Notes: generated by a model from the sequence alone, not told the origin. Shown: positions 23,955 to 37,882, counted from the first letter of the stretch. The stretch is DNA of 64,000 nucleotides from Antedon mediterranea (GCF_964355755.1 NC_092680.1:11883001-11947000); one strand, 5' to 3'. Numbers and translations are program-made.

Positions 23955-25582
23955 TGGTCTAAAACGTCTCCAAATGCGATTTGAAGCTTTTCTGTACACT
24001 TTGATGTTTTGTGTGAAAAAGTTTTGTCGAAATGCTCAAAATGGTCTAAAACGTTTTTAAATACGATATTAAGCTGTTTTGTGCACTTTAATGATTTGTG
24101 TGAAAAGTTTTAACGAAATGCTCAAAATGGTCTAAAACGGTTTCTAATGTGATTTTAAGCACTTTGATGTTTTTGTGTAACCAAGTTTTTTCGAAAATCA
24201 CAAAATGGTCTAAAACGTCTCCAAATGCGATTTGAAGCTTTTCTAAGCACTTTGGTGTTTTTATGTTAACAAGTTTTTTCGAAAATCACAAAATGGTCTA
24301 AAACGTCTCCAAATGCGATTTGAGGATATTCTGAGCACTTTGGTGTTTTTATGTTAAAAAGTTTTTTCGAAAATCACAAAATGGTCTACAACGTCTCCAA
24401 ATGCGTTTTTAAGCTATTCTGTACACTTTGATGTTTTGTGTGAAAAAGTTTTGTCGAAATGCTCAAAATGGTCTAAAACGTTTTTAAAACGATATTAAGC
24501 TATTTTGTGCTCTTTGATGTTTTTGTGTAACCAAGTTTCATCGAAATCAACAAAATGGTCTAATACGTCTCCAAATGCGATTTGAAGCTTTTCCAAGCAC
24601 TTTGCTGTTTTTATGTTAACAAGTTTTTTCGAAAATCACAAAATGGTCTAAAACGTCTTCAAATGCGATTTGAAGCTATTCTGTACACTTTGATGTTTTG
24701 TGTGAAAAAGTTTTGTCGAAATGCTCAAAATGGTCTAAAACGTTTTTAAATACGATATTAAGCTATTTTGTGATCTTTGATGTTTTTGTGTGAAAAGTTT
24801 TATCGAAATGCTCAAAATGGTCTAAAACGGTTTCTAATGCGATTTGAAGCTATTCTGTACCCTTTGAAGTTTTTTGTGAAAAAGTTTTCTCGAAATGCTC
24901 AAAATGGTCTAAAAAGTTTTTATATACCATATTAAGCTATTTTGTGCACTTTGATGTTTTTTGTGAAAAGTTTTATCGAAATGCTCAAAATGGTCTAAAA
25001 CGGTTTCTATTGTGATTTTAAGCACTTTGATGATTTTGTGTAACCAAGTTTCATCGAAATGTACAAAATGGTCTAAAACGTCTCCAAATGCGATTTGAAG
25101 CTATTCTAACTACTTTTGTGTTTTTATGTTAACGAGTTTTTTCGAAAATCACAAAATGGTCTAAAACGTCTTCAAATGCGATTTGAAGCTATTCTGTACA
25201 CTTTGATGTTTTGTGTGAAAAAGTTTTGTCGAAATGCTCAAAATGGTCTAAAACGTTTTTAAATACGATATTAAGCTATTTTGTGATCTTTGATGTTTTT
25301 GTGTGAAAAGTTTTATCGAAATGCTCAAAATGGTCTAAAACGGTTTCTAATGCGATTTGAAGCTATTCTGTACACTTTGAAGTTTTTTGTGAAAAAAGTT
25401 TTCTCGAAATGCTCAAAATGGTCTAAAACGTTTTTATATACCATATTAAGCTATTTTGTGCACTTTGATGTTTTTTGTGAAAAGTTTTATCGAAATTCTC
25501 AAAATGGTCTAAAACGGTTTCTATTGTGATTTTAAGCACTTTGATGATTTTGTGTAACCAAGTTTCATCGAAATGTACAAAA
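23955..25582 (+). repeat. 1,628-bp tandem duplication, unit 1
   Basis: Variant pairs lie 1,628 bp apart: CGAAATCAACAAAATGG at 24,542 and 26,170, with the linked box TGGTCTAATACG; and GTACCCTTTGAAG with its CCC at 24,860 and 26,488. The left edge is set where the preceding monomers stop matching (CGAAAATCAC at 23,941 against CGAAATGTAC at 25,569). The units have since diverged slightly, for example AAGTTTTTTCG against AAGTTTTTTCA near 24,185 and 25,813. Confidence 0.78.
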
Positions 25583-27210
25583 TGGTCTAAAACGTCTCCA
25601 AATGCGATTTGAAGCTCTTCTGTACACTTTGATGTTTTGTGTGAAAAAGTTTTGTCGAAATTCTCAAAATGGTCTAAAACGTTTTTAAATACGATATTAA
25701 GCTGTTTTTTGCACTTTGATGATTTGTGTGAAAAGTTTTAACGAAATGCTCAAAATGGTCAAAAACGGTTTCTAATGTGATTTTAAGCACTTTGATGTTT
25801 TTGTGTAACCAAGTTTTTTCAAAAATCACAAAATGGTCTAAAACGTCTCCAAATGCGATTTGAAGCTTTTCTAAGCACTTTGGTGTTTTTATGTTAACAA
25901 GTTTTTTCGAAAATCACAAAATGGTCTAAAACGTCTCCAAATGCGATTTGAGGATATTCTGAGCACTTTTGTGTTTTTATGTTAAAAAGTTTTTTCGAAA
26001 ATCACAAAATGGTCTAAAACGTCTCCAAATGCGATTTGAAGCTATTCTGTACACTTTGATGTTTTGTGTGAAAAAGTTTTGTCGAAATGCTCAAAATGGT
26101 CTAAAACGTTTTTAAAACGATATTAAGCTATTTTGTGCTCTTTGATGTTTTTGTGTAACCAAGTTTCATCGAAATCAACAAAATGGTCTAATACGTCTCC
26201 AAATGCGATTTGAAGCTTTTCCAAGCACTTTGCTGTTTTTATGTTAACAAGTTTTTTCGAAAATCACAAAATGGTCTAAAACGTCTTCAAATGCGATTTG
26301 AAGCTATTCTGTACACTTTGATGTTTTGTGTGAAAAAGTTTTGTCGAAATGCTCAAAATGGTCTAAAACGTTTTTAAATACGATATAAAGCTATTTTGTG
26401 ATCTTTGATGTTTTTGTGTGAAAAGTTTTATCGAAATGCTCAAAATGGTCTAAAACGGTTTCTAATGCGATTTGAAGCTATTCTGTACCCTTTGAAGTTT
26501 TTTGTGAAAAAGTTTTCTCGAAATGCTCAAAATGGTCTAAAAAGTTTTTATATACCATATTAAGCTATTTTGTGCACTTTGATGTTTTTTGTGAAAAGTT
26601 TTATCGAAATGCTCAAAATGGTCTAAAACGGTTTCTATTGTGATTTTAAGCACTTTGATGATTTTGTGTAAACCAAGTTTCATCGAAATGTACAAAATGG
26701 TCTAAAACGTCTCCAAATGCGATTTGAAGCTATTCTAAGTACTTTTGTGTTTTTATGTTAACAAGTTTTTTCGAAAATCACAAAATGGTCTAAAACGTCT
26801 TCAAATGCGATTTGAAGCTATTCTGTAAACTTTGATGTTTTGTGTGAAAAAGTTTTGTCGAAATGCTCAAAATGGTCTAAAACGTTTTTAAATACGATAT
26901 TAAGCTATTTTGTGATCTTTGATGTTTTTGTGTGAAAAGTTTTATCGAAATGCTCAAAATGGTCTAAAACGGTTTCTAATGCGATTTGAAGCTATTCTGT
27001 ACACTTTGAAGTTTTTTGTGAAAAAGTTTTCTCGAAATGCTCAAAATGGTCTAAAACGTTTTTATATACCATATTAAGCTATTTTGTGCACTTTGATGTT
27101 TTTTGTGAAAAGTTTTATCGAAATTCTCAAAATGGTCTAAAACGGTTTCTATTGTGATTTTAAGCAATTTGATGATTTTGTGTAACCAAGTTTCATCGAA
27201 ATGTACAAAA
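25583..27210 (+). repeat. 1,628-bp tandem duplication, unit 2
   Basis: This is the second copy of the unit at 23,955-25,582. The similarity runs about 100 bp further, to about 27,313, where the monomer type changes from TAAATACGATATT to TATATACCATATT. Single-base indels are private to one unit, for example an extra A in GTAAACCAAG near 26,669 and an extra A before AAGTTTTCTCG near 25,396 in unit 1. Confidence 0.77.
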
Positions 27211-27799
27211 TGGTCTAAAACGTCTCCAAATGCGATTTGAAGCTCTTCTGTACACTTTGATGTTTTGTGTGAAAAAGTTTTGTCGAAATTCTCAAAATGG
27301 TCTAAAACGTTTTTATATACCATATTAAGCTATTTTGTGCACTTTGATGTTTTTTGTGAAAAGTTTTATCGAAATTCTCAAAATCGTCTAAAACGGTTTC
27401 TATTGTGATTTTAAGCAATTTGTTGATTTTGTGTAACCAAGTTTCATCGAAATGTACAAAATGGTCTAAAACGTCTCCAAATGCGATTTGAAGCTTTTCT
27501 GTACACTTTGATGTTTTGTGTGAAAAAGTTTTGTCGAAATTCTCAAAATGGTCTAAAACGTTTTTAAATACGATATTAAGCTGTTTTGTGCACTTTGATG
27601 TTTTTTGTGAAAAGTTTTATCGAAATTCTCAAAATGGTCTAAAACGGTTTCTATTGTGATTTTAAGCAATTTGATGATTTTGTGTAACCAAGTTTCATCG
27701 AAATGTACAAAATGGTCTAAAACGTCTCCAAATGCGATTTGAAGCTCTTCTGTACACTTTGATGTTTTGTGTGAAAAAGTTTTGTCGAAATGCTCAAAA
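27047..27799 (+). repeat. Trimeric higher-order repeat, 251 bp x 3
   Basis: Three units of exactly 251 bp run at 27,047-27,297, 27,298-27,548 and 27,549-27,799. Each holds an 86-bp monomer ending ATCGAAATTCTC, a 78-bp monomer and an 87-bp CTCTTCTGTAC-type monomer (second unit: CTTTTCTGTAC). The 78-bp monomers share the private variant TTAAGCAATTTG at 27,161, 27,412 and 27,663, so they come from one founder. The third unit's first monomer is a hybrid, with a TAAATACGATATT left part and a GATGTTTTTTGTG right part. This is very recent local amplification. Confidence 0.9.
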
Positions 27800-28305
27800 T
27801 GGTCTAAAACGTTTTTAAATACGATATTAAGCTGTTTTGTGCACTTTAATGATTTGTGTGAAAAGTTTTAACGAAATGCTCACAATGGTCTAAAACGGTT
27901 TCTAATGTGATTTTAAGCACTTTGATGTTTTTGTGTAACCAAGTTTTTTCGAAAATCACAAAATGGTCTAAAACGTCTCCAAATGCGATTTGAAGCTTTT
28001 CTAAGCACTTTGGTGTTTTTATGTTAACAAGTTTTTTCGAAAATCACAAAATGGTCTAAAACGTCTCCAAATGCGATTTGAGGATATTCTGAGCACTTTG
28101 GTGTTTTTATGTTAAAAAGTTTTTTCGAAAATCACAAAATGGTCTAAAACGTCTCAAAATGCGATTTGAAGCTATTCTGTACACTTTGATGTTTTGTGTG
28201 AAAAAGTTTTGTCGAAATGCTCAAAATGGTCTAAAACGTTTTTCAAACGATATTAAGCTATTTTTTGTTCTTTGATGTTTTTGTGTAACCAAGTTTCATC
28301 GAAAT

Positions 28306-28330
28306 CAACAAAATGAATTTGAAGCTTTTC
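28306..28330. other. Monomer that has lost the conserved box
   Basis: The sequence reads ACAAAATGAATTTGAAGC. Comparable monomers (near 24,549 and 26,177) have TGGTCTAATACGTCTCC followed by AAATGCGATTTGAAGC at this place. About 21 bp net are missing, and they include the whole GGTCTAAAACG box. It is the only box-less monomer I noticed. The short words ATG and ATTTG near the break may have guided the deletion. Confidence 0.75.
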
Positions 28331-30496
28331 CAAGCACTTTGCTGTTTTTATGTTAACAAGTTTTTTCGAAAATCACAAAATGGTCTAAAACGTCTTCAAA
28401 TGCGATTTGAAGCTATTCTGTACACTTTTATGTTTTGTGTGAAAAAGTTTTGTCGAAATGCTCAAAATGGTCTAAAACGTTTTTAAATACGATATTAAGC
28501 TATTTTGTGATCTTTGATGTTTTTGTGTGAAAAGTTTTATCGAAATGCTCAAAATGGTCTAAAACGGTTTCTATTGTGATTTTGAGCACTTTGATGATTT
28601 TGTGTAACCAAGTTTCATCGAAATGTACAAAATGGTCTAAAACGTCTCCAAATGCGATTTGAAGCTATTCTAAGTACTTTTGTGTTTTTATGTTAACAAG
28701 TTTTTTCGAAAATCACAAAATGGTCTAAAACGTCTTCAAATGCGATTTGAAGCTATTCTGTACACTTTGATGTTTTGTGTGAAAAAGTTTTGTCGAAATG
28801 CTCAAAATGGTCTAAAACGTTTTTAAATACGATATTAAGCTATTTTGTGATCTTTGATGTTTTTGTGTGAAAAGTTTTATCGAAATGCTCAAAATGGTCT
28901 AAAACGGTTTCTATTGTGATTTTAAGCACTTTGATAATTTTGTGTAACCAAGTTTCATCGAAATGTACAAAATGGTCTAAAACGTCTCCAAATGTGATTT
29001 GAAGCTATTCTAAGTACTTTTGTGTTTTTATGTTAACAAGTTTTTTCGAAAATCACAAAATGGTCTAAAACGTCTTCAAATGCGATTTGAAGCTTTTCTA
29101 AGCACTTTGGTGTTTTTATGTTAACAAGTTTTTTCGAAAATCACGAAATGGTCTAAAATGTCTCCAAATGCGATTTGAAGATATTCTGAGCACTTAGATG
29201 TTTTTGTGTGAAAAGTTTTATCGAAATGCTCAAAGTGGTCTAAAACGGTTTCTAATGCGATTTGAAGCTATTCTGTACACTTTGAAGTTTTTTGTGAAAA
29301 AGTTTTCTCGAAATGCTCAAAATGGTCTAAAACGTTTTTATATACCATATTAAGCTATTTTGTGCACTTTTATGTTTTGTGTGAAAAAGTTTTGTCGAAA
29401 TTCTCAAAATGGTCTAAAACGTTTTTAAATACGATATTAAGCTGTTTTGTGCACTTTGATGATTTGTGTGAAAAGTTTTAACGAAATGCTCAAAATGGTC
29501 AAAAACAGTTTCTAATGTGATTTTAAGCACTTTGATGTTTTTGTGTAACCAAGTTTTTTCAAAAATCACAAAATGGTCTAAAACGTCTCCAAATGCGATT
29601 TGAAGCTTTTCTAAGCACTTTTGTGTTTTTATGTTAACAAGTTTTTTCGAAAATCACAAAATGGTCTAAAACGTCTTCAAATGCGATTTGAAGATATTCT
29701 GAGCACTTTGGTGTTTTTATGTTAAAAAGTTTTTTCGAAAATCACAAAATAGTCTAAAACGTCTCCAAATGCGATTTGAAGCTATTCTGTACACTTTGAT
29801 GTTTTGTGTGAAAAAGTTTTGTCGAAATGCTCAAAATGGTCTAAAACGTTTTTAAAACGATATTAAGCTATTTTGTGCTCTTTGATGTTTTTGTGTAACC
29901 AAGTTTCATCGAAAATCACAAAATGGTCTAAAACGTCTCCAAATGCGATTTGAAGCTTTTCTAAGAACTTTGGTGTTTTTATGTTAACAAGTTTTTTCGA
30001 AAATCTTGAAATGGTCTAAAATGTCTCCAAATGCGATTTGAAGATATTCTGAGCACTTTGGTGTTTTTATGTTAAAAAGTTTTTTCGAAAATCACAAAAT
30101 GGTCTAAAACGTCTCCAAATGCGATTTGAAGCTCTTCTGTACACTTTGATGTTTTGTGTGAAAAAGATTTGTCGATATGCTCAAAATGGTCTAAAACGTT
30201 TTTAAATACGATATTAAGCTGTTTTGTGCACTTTAATGATTTATGTGAAAAGTTTTACGAAATGCTCAAAATGGTCTAAAACGGTTTCTAATGTGATTTT
30301 AAGCACTTTGATGTTTTTGTGTAACCAAGTTTTTTCGAAAATCACAAAATGGTCTAAAACGTCTCCAAATGCGATTTCAAGCTTTTCTAAGCACTTTGGT
30401 GTTTTTATGTTAACAAGTTTTTTCGAAAATCACAAAATGGTCTAAAACGTCTCCAAATGCGATTTGAGGATATTCTGAGCACGTTGGTGTTTTTTG

Positions 30497-30591
30497 AAAC
30501 TTTTTCACACAAAACATCAAAGTGTACAGAATAGCTTCAAATGCGATTTGAAGCTATTCTGTACACTTTGATGTTTTGTGTGAAAAAGTTT
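30497..30591. repeat. Fold-back palindrome (46-bp perfect arms, 3-nt loop), copy B
   Basis: The left arm 30,497-30,542 and right arm 30,546-30,591 are perfect reverse complements around the loop GCG at 30,543-30,545. It sits in the same context as the copy at 662-756, after GATATTCTGAGCACGTTGGTG. The inversion therefore happened once, before the roughly 30-kb duplication. This copy keeps the perfect match, while copy A has one arm substitution. A perfect 46-bp stem should be able to extrude as a cruciform. Confidence 0.94.
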
Positions 30592-33500
30592 TGTCGAAAT
30601 GCTCAAAATGGTCTAAAACGTTTTTAAATACGATATTAGGCTATTTTGTGATCTTTGATGTTTTTGTGTGAAAAGTTTTATCGAAATGCTCAAAATGGTC
30701 TAAAACGGTTTCTATTGTGATTTTAAGCACTTTGATGATTTTGTGTAACCAAGTTTCATCGAAATGTACAAAATGGTCTAAAACGTCTCCAAATGCGATT
30801 TGAAGCTATTCTAAGTACTTTTGTGTTTTTATGTTAACAAGTTTTTTCGAAAATCACAAAATGGTCTAAAACGTCTTCAAATGCGATTTGAAGCTATTCT
30901 GTACACTTTGATGTTTTGTGTGAAAAAGTTTTGTCAAAATGCTCAAAATGGTCTAAAACGTTTTTAAAACGATATTAAGCTATTTTGTGCTCTTTGATGT
31001 TTTTGTGTAACCAAGTTTCATCGAAAATCACAAAATGGTCTAAAACGTCTCCAAATGCGATTTGAAGCTTTTCTAAGCACTTTGGTGTTTTTATGTTAAC
31101 AAGTTTTTTCGAAAATCACAAAATGGTCTAAAACGTCTCCAAATGCGATTTGAAGCTCTTCTGTACACTTTGATGTTTTGTGTGAAAAAGTTTTGTCGAA
31201 ATTCTCAAAATGGTCTAAAACGTTTTTAAATACGATATTAAGCTGTTTTGTGCACTTTGATGATTTGTGTGAAAAGTTTTAACGAAATGCTCAAAATGGT
31301 CAAAAACGGTTTCTAATGTGATTTTAAGCACTTTGATGTTTTTGTGTAACCAAGTTTTTTCGAAAATCACAAAATGGTCTAAAACGTCTCCAAATGCGAT
31401 TTGAAGCTTTTCTAAGCACTTTGGTGTTTTTATGTTAACAAGTTTTTTCGAAAATCACAAAATGGTCCAAAACGTCTCCAAATGCGATTTGAAGATATTC
31501 TGAGCACTTTGATGTTTTTATGTTAAAAAGTTTTTTCGAAAATCACAAAATGGTCTAAAACGTCTTCAAATGCGATTTGAAGCTATTCTGTACACTTTGA
31601 TGTTTTGTGTGAAAAAGTTTTGTCGAAATGCTCAAAATGGTCTAAAACGGTTTCTAATGCGATTTGAAGCTATTCTGTACACTTTTAAGTTTTGTGTGAA
31701 AAAGTTTTCTCGAAATGCTCAAAATGGTCTAAAACGTTTTTATATACCATATTAAGCTATTTTGTGCACTTTGATGTTTTTTGTGAAAAGTTTTATCGAA
31801 ATTCTCAAAATGGTCTAAAACGGTTTCTATTGTGATTTTAAGCACTTTGATGATTTTGTGTAACCAAGTTTCATCGAAATGTACAAAATGGTCTAAAACG
31901 TCTCCAAATGCGATTTGAAGCTATTCTAAGTACTTTTTTGTTTTTATGTTAACAAGTTTTTTCGAAAATCACAAAATGGTCTAAAACGTCTTCAAATGCG
32001 ATTTGAAGCTATTCTGTACACTTTGATGTTTTGTGTGAAAAAGTTTTGTCGAAATGCTCAAAATGGTCTAAAACGTTTTTAAATACGATATTAAGCTATT
32101 TTGTGATCTTTGATGTTTTTGTGTGAAAAGTTTTATCGAAATGCTCAAAATGGTCTAAAACGGTTTCTATTGTGATTTTAAGCACTTTGATGATTTTGTG
32201 TAACCAAGTTTCATCGTAATGTACAAAATGGTCTAAAACGTCTCCAAATGCGATTTGAAGCTATTCTAAGTACTTTTGTGTTTTTATGTTAACAAGTTTT
32301 TTCGAAAATCACAAAATGGTCTAAAACGTCTTCAAATGCGATTTGAATCTATTCTGTACACTTTGGTGTTTTTATGTTAAAAAGTTTTTTTGAAAATCAC
32401 AAAAAGGTCTAAAACGTCTCAAAATGCGATTTGAAGCTATTCTGTACACTTTGATGTTTTGTGTGAAAAAGTTTTGTCGAAATGCTCAAAATGGTCTAAA
32501 ACGTTTTTAAAACGATATTAAGCTATTTTGTGCTCTTTGATGTTTTTGTGTAACCAAGTTTCATCGAAAATCACAAAATGGTCTAAAACGTCTCAAAATG
32601 CGATTTGAAGCTTTTCTAAGCACTTTGGTGTTTTTATGTTAAGAAGTTTTTTCGAAAATCACGAAATGGTCTAAAATGTCTCCAAATGCGATTTGAAGAT
32701 ATTCTGAGCACTTTGGTGTTTTTATGTTAAAAAGTTTTTTCGAAAATCACAAAATGGTCTAAAACGTCTCCAAATGCGATTTGAAGCTCTTCTGTACACT
32801 TTGATGTTTTGTGTGAAAAAGTTTTGTCGAAATGCTCAAAATGGTCTAAAACGTTTTTAAATACGATATTAAGCTATTTTGTGCTCTTTGATGTTTTTGT
32901 GTAACCAAGTTTCATCGAAAATCACAAAATGGTCTAAAACGTCTTCAAATGCGATTTGAAGCTATTCTGTACACTTTGATGTTTTGTGTGAAAAAGTTTT
33001 GTCAAAATGCTCAAAATGGTCTAAAACGTTTTTAAAACGATATTAAGCTATTTTGTGCTCTGTGATTTTTTTGTGTAACCAAGTTTCATCGAAAATCACA
33101 AAATGGTCTAAAACGTCTCCAAATGCGATTTGAAGCTTTTCTAAGCACTTTGGTGTTTTTATGTTAACAAGTTTTTTCGAAAATCACAAAATGGTCTAAA
33201 ACGTCTCCAAATGCGATTTGAAGCTCTTCTGTACACTTTGATGTTTTGTGTGAAAAAGTTTTGTCGAAATTCTCAAAATGGTCTAAAACGTTTTTAAATA
33301 CGATATTAAGCTGTTTTGGGCACTTTGATTATTTGTGTGAAAAGTTTTAACGAAATGCTCAAAATGGTCAAAAACGGTTTCTAATGTGATTTTAAGCACT
33401 TTGATGTTTTTGTGTAACCAAGTTTTTTCGAAAATCACAAAATGGTCTAAAACGTCTCCAAATGCGATTTGAAGCTTTTCTAAGCACTTTGGTGTTTTTA

Positions 33501-36500
33501 TGTTAACAAGTTTTTTCGAAAATCACAAAATGGTCTTAAACGTCTCCAAATGCGATTTGAAGATATTCTGAGCACTTTGGTGTTTTTATGTTAAAAAGTT
33601 TTTTCGAAAATCACAAAATAGTCTAAAACGTCTCCAAATGCGATTTGAAGCTATTCTGTACACTTTGATGTTTTGTGTGAAAATGTTTTGTCGAAATGCT
33701 CAAAATGGTCTAAAACGTTTTTAAAACGATATTAGGCTATTTTGTGCTCTTTGATGTTTTTGTGTAACCAAGTTTCATCGAAAATCACAAAATGGTCTAA
33801 AACGTCTCCAAATGCGATTTGAAGCTTTTCTAAGCACTTTGGTGTTTTTATGTTAACAAGTTTTTTCGAAAATCACGAAATGGTCTAAAATGTCTCCAAA
33901 TGCGATTTGAAGATATTCTGAGCACTTTGGTGTTTTTATGTTAAAACGTTTTTTCGAAAATCACAAAATGGTCTAAAACGTCTCCAAATGCGATTTGAAG
34001 CTCTTCTGTACACTTTGATGTTTTGTGTGAAAAAGTTTTGTCGAAATGCTCAAAATGGTCTAAAACGTTTTTAAATACGATATTAAGCTGTTTTGTGCAG
34101 TTTGATGATTTGTGTGAAAAGTTTTAACGAAATGCTCAAAATGGTCTAAAACGGTTTCTAATGCGATTTGAAGCTATTCTGTACACTTTGAAGTTTTTTG
34201 TGAAAAAGTTTTCTCGAAATGCTCAAAATGGTCTAAAACGTTTTTATATACCATATTAAGCTATTTTGTGCACTTTGATGTTTTTTGTGAAAAGTTTTAT
34301 CGAAATGCTCAAAATGGTCTGAAACGGTTTCTATTGTGATTTTAAGCACTTTGATGATTTTGTGTAACCAAGTTTCATCGAAATGTACAAAATGGTCTAA
34401 AACGTCTCCAAATGCGATTTGAAGCTATTCTAAGTACTTTTGTGTTTTTATGTTAACAAGTTTTTTCGAAAATCACGAAATGGTCTAAAATGTCTCCAAA
34501 TGCGATTTGAAGATATTCTGAGCACTTTGGTGTTTTTATGTTATAAAAAGTTTTGTCGAAATGCTCAAAATGGTCTAAAACGTTTTTAAATACGATATTA
34601 AGCTATTTTGTGATCTTTGATGTTTTTGTGTGAAAAGTTTTATCGAAATGCTCAAAATGGTCTGAAACGGTTTCTAATGCGATTTGAAGCTATTCTGTAC
34701 ACTTTGAAGTTTTTTGTGAAAAAGTATTCTCGAAATGCTCAAAATGGTCTAAAACGTTTTTATATACCATATTAAGCTATTTTGTGCACTTTGATGTTTT
34801 TTGTGAAAAGTTTTATCGAAATGCTCAAAATGGTCTAAAACGGTTTCTATTGTGATTTTAAGCACTTTGATGATTTTGTGTAACCAAGTTTCATCGAAAT
34901 GTACAAAATGGTCTAAAACGTCTCCAAATGCGATTTGAAGCTATTCTAAGTACTTTTGTGTTTTTATGTTAACAAGTTTTTTCGAAAATCACAAAATGGT
35001 CTAAAACGTCTTCAAATGCGATTTGAAGCTATTCTGTACACTTTGATGTTTTGTGTGAAAAAGTTTTGTCGAAATGCTCAAAATGGTCTAAAACGTTTTT
35101 AAATACGATATTAAGCTATTTTGTGATCTTTGATGTTTTTGTTTGAAAAGTTTTATCGAAATGCTCAAAATGGTCTAAAACGGTTTCTAATGCGATTTGA
35201 AGCTATTCTGTACACTTTGAAGTTTTTTGTGAAAAAGTTTTCTCGAAATGCTCAAAATGGTCTAAAACGTTTTTATATACCATATTAAGCTATTTTGTGC
35301 ACTTTGATGTTTTTTGTGAAAAGTTTTATCGAAATTCTCAAAATGGTCTAAAACGGTTTCTATTGTGATTTTAAGCACTTTGATGATTTTGTGTAACCAA
35401 GTTTCATCGAAATGTACAAAATGGTCTAAAACGTCTCCAAATGCGATTTGAAGCTCTTCTGTACACTTTGATGTTTTGTGTGAAAAAGTTTTGTCGAAAT
35501 TCTCAAAATGGTCTAAAACGTTTTTAAATACGATATTAAGCTGTTTTGTGCACTTTGATGATTTGTGTGAAAAGTTTTAACGAAATGCTCAAAATGGTCA
35601 AAAACGGTTTCTAATGTGATTTTAAGCACTTTGATGTTTTTGTGTAACCAAGTTTTTTAAAAAATCACAAAATGGTCTAAAACGTCTCCAAATGCGATTT
35701 GAAGCTTTTCTAAGCACTTTGGTGTTTTTATGTTAACAAGTTTTTTCGAAAATCACAAAATGGTCTAAAACGTCTCCAAATGCGATTTGAAGATATTCTG
35801 AGCACTTTGGTGTTTTTATGTTAAAAAGTTTTTTCGAAAATCACAAAATAGTCTAAAACGTCTCAAAATGCGATTTGAAGCTATTCTGTACACTTTGATG
35901 TTTTGTGTGAAAAAGTTTTGTCGAAATGCTCAAAATGGTCTAAAACGTTTTTAAAACGATATTAAGCTATTTTGTGCTCTTTGATGTTTTTGTGTAACCA
36001 AGTTTCATCGAAAATCACAAAATGGTCTAAAACGTCTCAAAATACGATTTGAAGCTTTTCTAAGCACTTTGGTGTTTTTATGTTAAGAAGTTTTTTCGAA
36101 AATCACGAAATGGTCTAAAATGTCTCCAAATGCGATTTGAAGATATTCTGAGCACTTTGGTGTTTTTATGTTAAAAAGTTTTTTCGAAAATCACAAAATG
36201 GTCTAAAACGTCTCCAAATGCGATTTGAAGCTCTTCTGTACACCTTGATGTTTTGTGTGAAAAAGTTTTGTCGAAATGCTCAAAATGGTCTAAAACGTTT
36301 TTAAATACGATATTAAGCTATTTTGTGCTCTTTGATGTTTTTGTGTAACCAAGTTTCATCGAAAATCACAAAATGGTCTAAAACGTCTTCAAATGCGATT
36401 TGAAGCTATTCTGTACACTTTGATGTTTTGTGTGAAAAAGTTTTGTTAAAATGCTCAAAATGGTCTAAAACGTTTTTAAAACGATATTAAGCTATTTTGT

Positions 36501-37861
36501 GCTCTGTGATGTTTTTGTGTAACCAAGTTTCATCGAAAATCACAAAATGGTCTAAAACGTCTCCAAATGCGATGTGAAGCTTTTCTAAGCACTTTGGTGT
36601 TTTTATGTTAACAAGTTTTTTCGAAAATCACAAAATGGTCTAAAACGTCTCCAAATGCGATTTGAAGCTCTTCTGTACACTTTGATGTTTTGTGTGAAAA
36701 AGTTTTGTCGAAATTCTCAAAATGGTCTAAAACGTTTTTAAATACGATATTAAGCTGTTTTGGGCACTTTGATTATTTGTGTGAAAAGTTTTAACGAAAT
36801 GCTCAAAATGGTCAAAAACGGTTTCTAATGTGATTTTAAGCACTTTGATGTTTTTGTGTAACCAAGTTTTTTCGAAAATCACAAAATGGTCTAAAACGTC
36901 TTCAAATGCGATTTGAAGCTATTCTGTACACTTTGATGTTTTGTGTGAAAAAGTTTTGTCGAAATGCTCAAAATGGTCTAAAACGTTTTTAAATACGATA
37001 TTAAGCTATTTTGTGATCTTTGATGTTTTTGTGTGAAAAGTTTTATCGAAATGCTCAAAATGGTCTAAAACGGTTTCTAATGCGATTTGAAGCTATTCTG
37101 TACCCTTTTGAAGTTTTTTGTGAAAAAGTTTTCTCGAAATGCTCAAAATGGTCTAAAAAGTTTTTATATACCATATTAAGCTATTTTGTGCACTTTGATG
37201 TTTTTTGTGAAAAGTTTTATCGAAATGCTCAAAATGGTCTAAAACGGTTTCTATTGTGATTTTAAGCACTTTGATGATTTTGTGTAACCAAGTTTCATCG
37301 AAATGTACAAAATGGTCTAAAACGTCTCCAAATGCGATTTGAAGCTATTCTAAGTACTTTTGTGTTTTTATGTTAACAAGTTTTTTCGAAAATCACAAAA
37401 TGGTCTAAAACGTCTTCAAATGCGATTTGAAGCTATTCTGTACACTTTGATGTTTTGTGTGAAAAAGTTTTGTCGAAATGCTCAAAATGGTCTAAAACGT
37501 TTTTAAATACGATATTAAGCTATTTTGTGATCTTTGATGTTTTTGTGTGAAAAGTTTTATCGAAATGCTCAAAATGGTCTAAAACGGTTTCTAATGCGAT
37601 TTGAAGCTATTCTGTACACTTTGAAGTTTTTTGTGAAAAAGTTTTCTCGAAATGCTCAAAATGGTCTAAAACGTTTTTATATACCATATTAAGCTATTTT
37701 GTGCACTTTGATGTTTTTTGTGAAAAGTTTTATCGAAATTCTCAAAATGGTCTAAAACGGTTTCTATTGTGATTTTAAGCACTTTGATGATTTTGTGTAA
37801 CCAAGTTTCATCGAAATGTACAAAATGGTCTAAAACGTCTCCAAATGCGATTTGAAGCTCT

Positions 37862-37882
37862 TCTGTACACTTTGATGATTTG
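37862..37882. other. Single-monomer deletion junction in copy B (87 bp)
   Basis: The sequence joins CTTCTGTACACTTTGATG straight to ATTTGTGTGAAAAG. In copy A (4621-4745) these words are separated by one more repeat of CACTTTGATG. The A-to-B distance falls from 33,232 to 33,145 bp, exactly 87. The breakpoint lies in the shared word CACTTTGATG, so this is a clean in-phase loss of one monomer equivalent. Confidence 0.82.

Larger units (their letters stand above)
22827..29834 (+). repeat. Satellite array between copies A and B
   Basis: This is head-to-tail satellite without any gene. It is not simply colinear with copy B. It holds the partner of the 2,579-bp duplication (23.2-24.1 kb), a 1,628-bp tandem duplication (23,955-27,210), a 251-bp trimer repeated three times (27,047-27,799), and hybrid or damaged monomers near 28,311 and 29,195. 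Short open frames on either strand (25,290-25,529 plus strand; 22,579-22,824, 23,717-23,911 and 27,051-27,323 minus strand) spell the same satellite words and are not genes. Confidence 0.9.
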
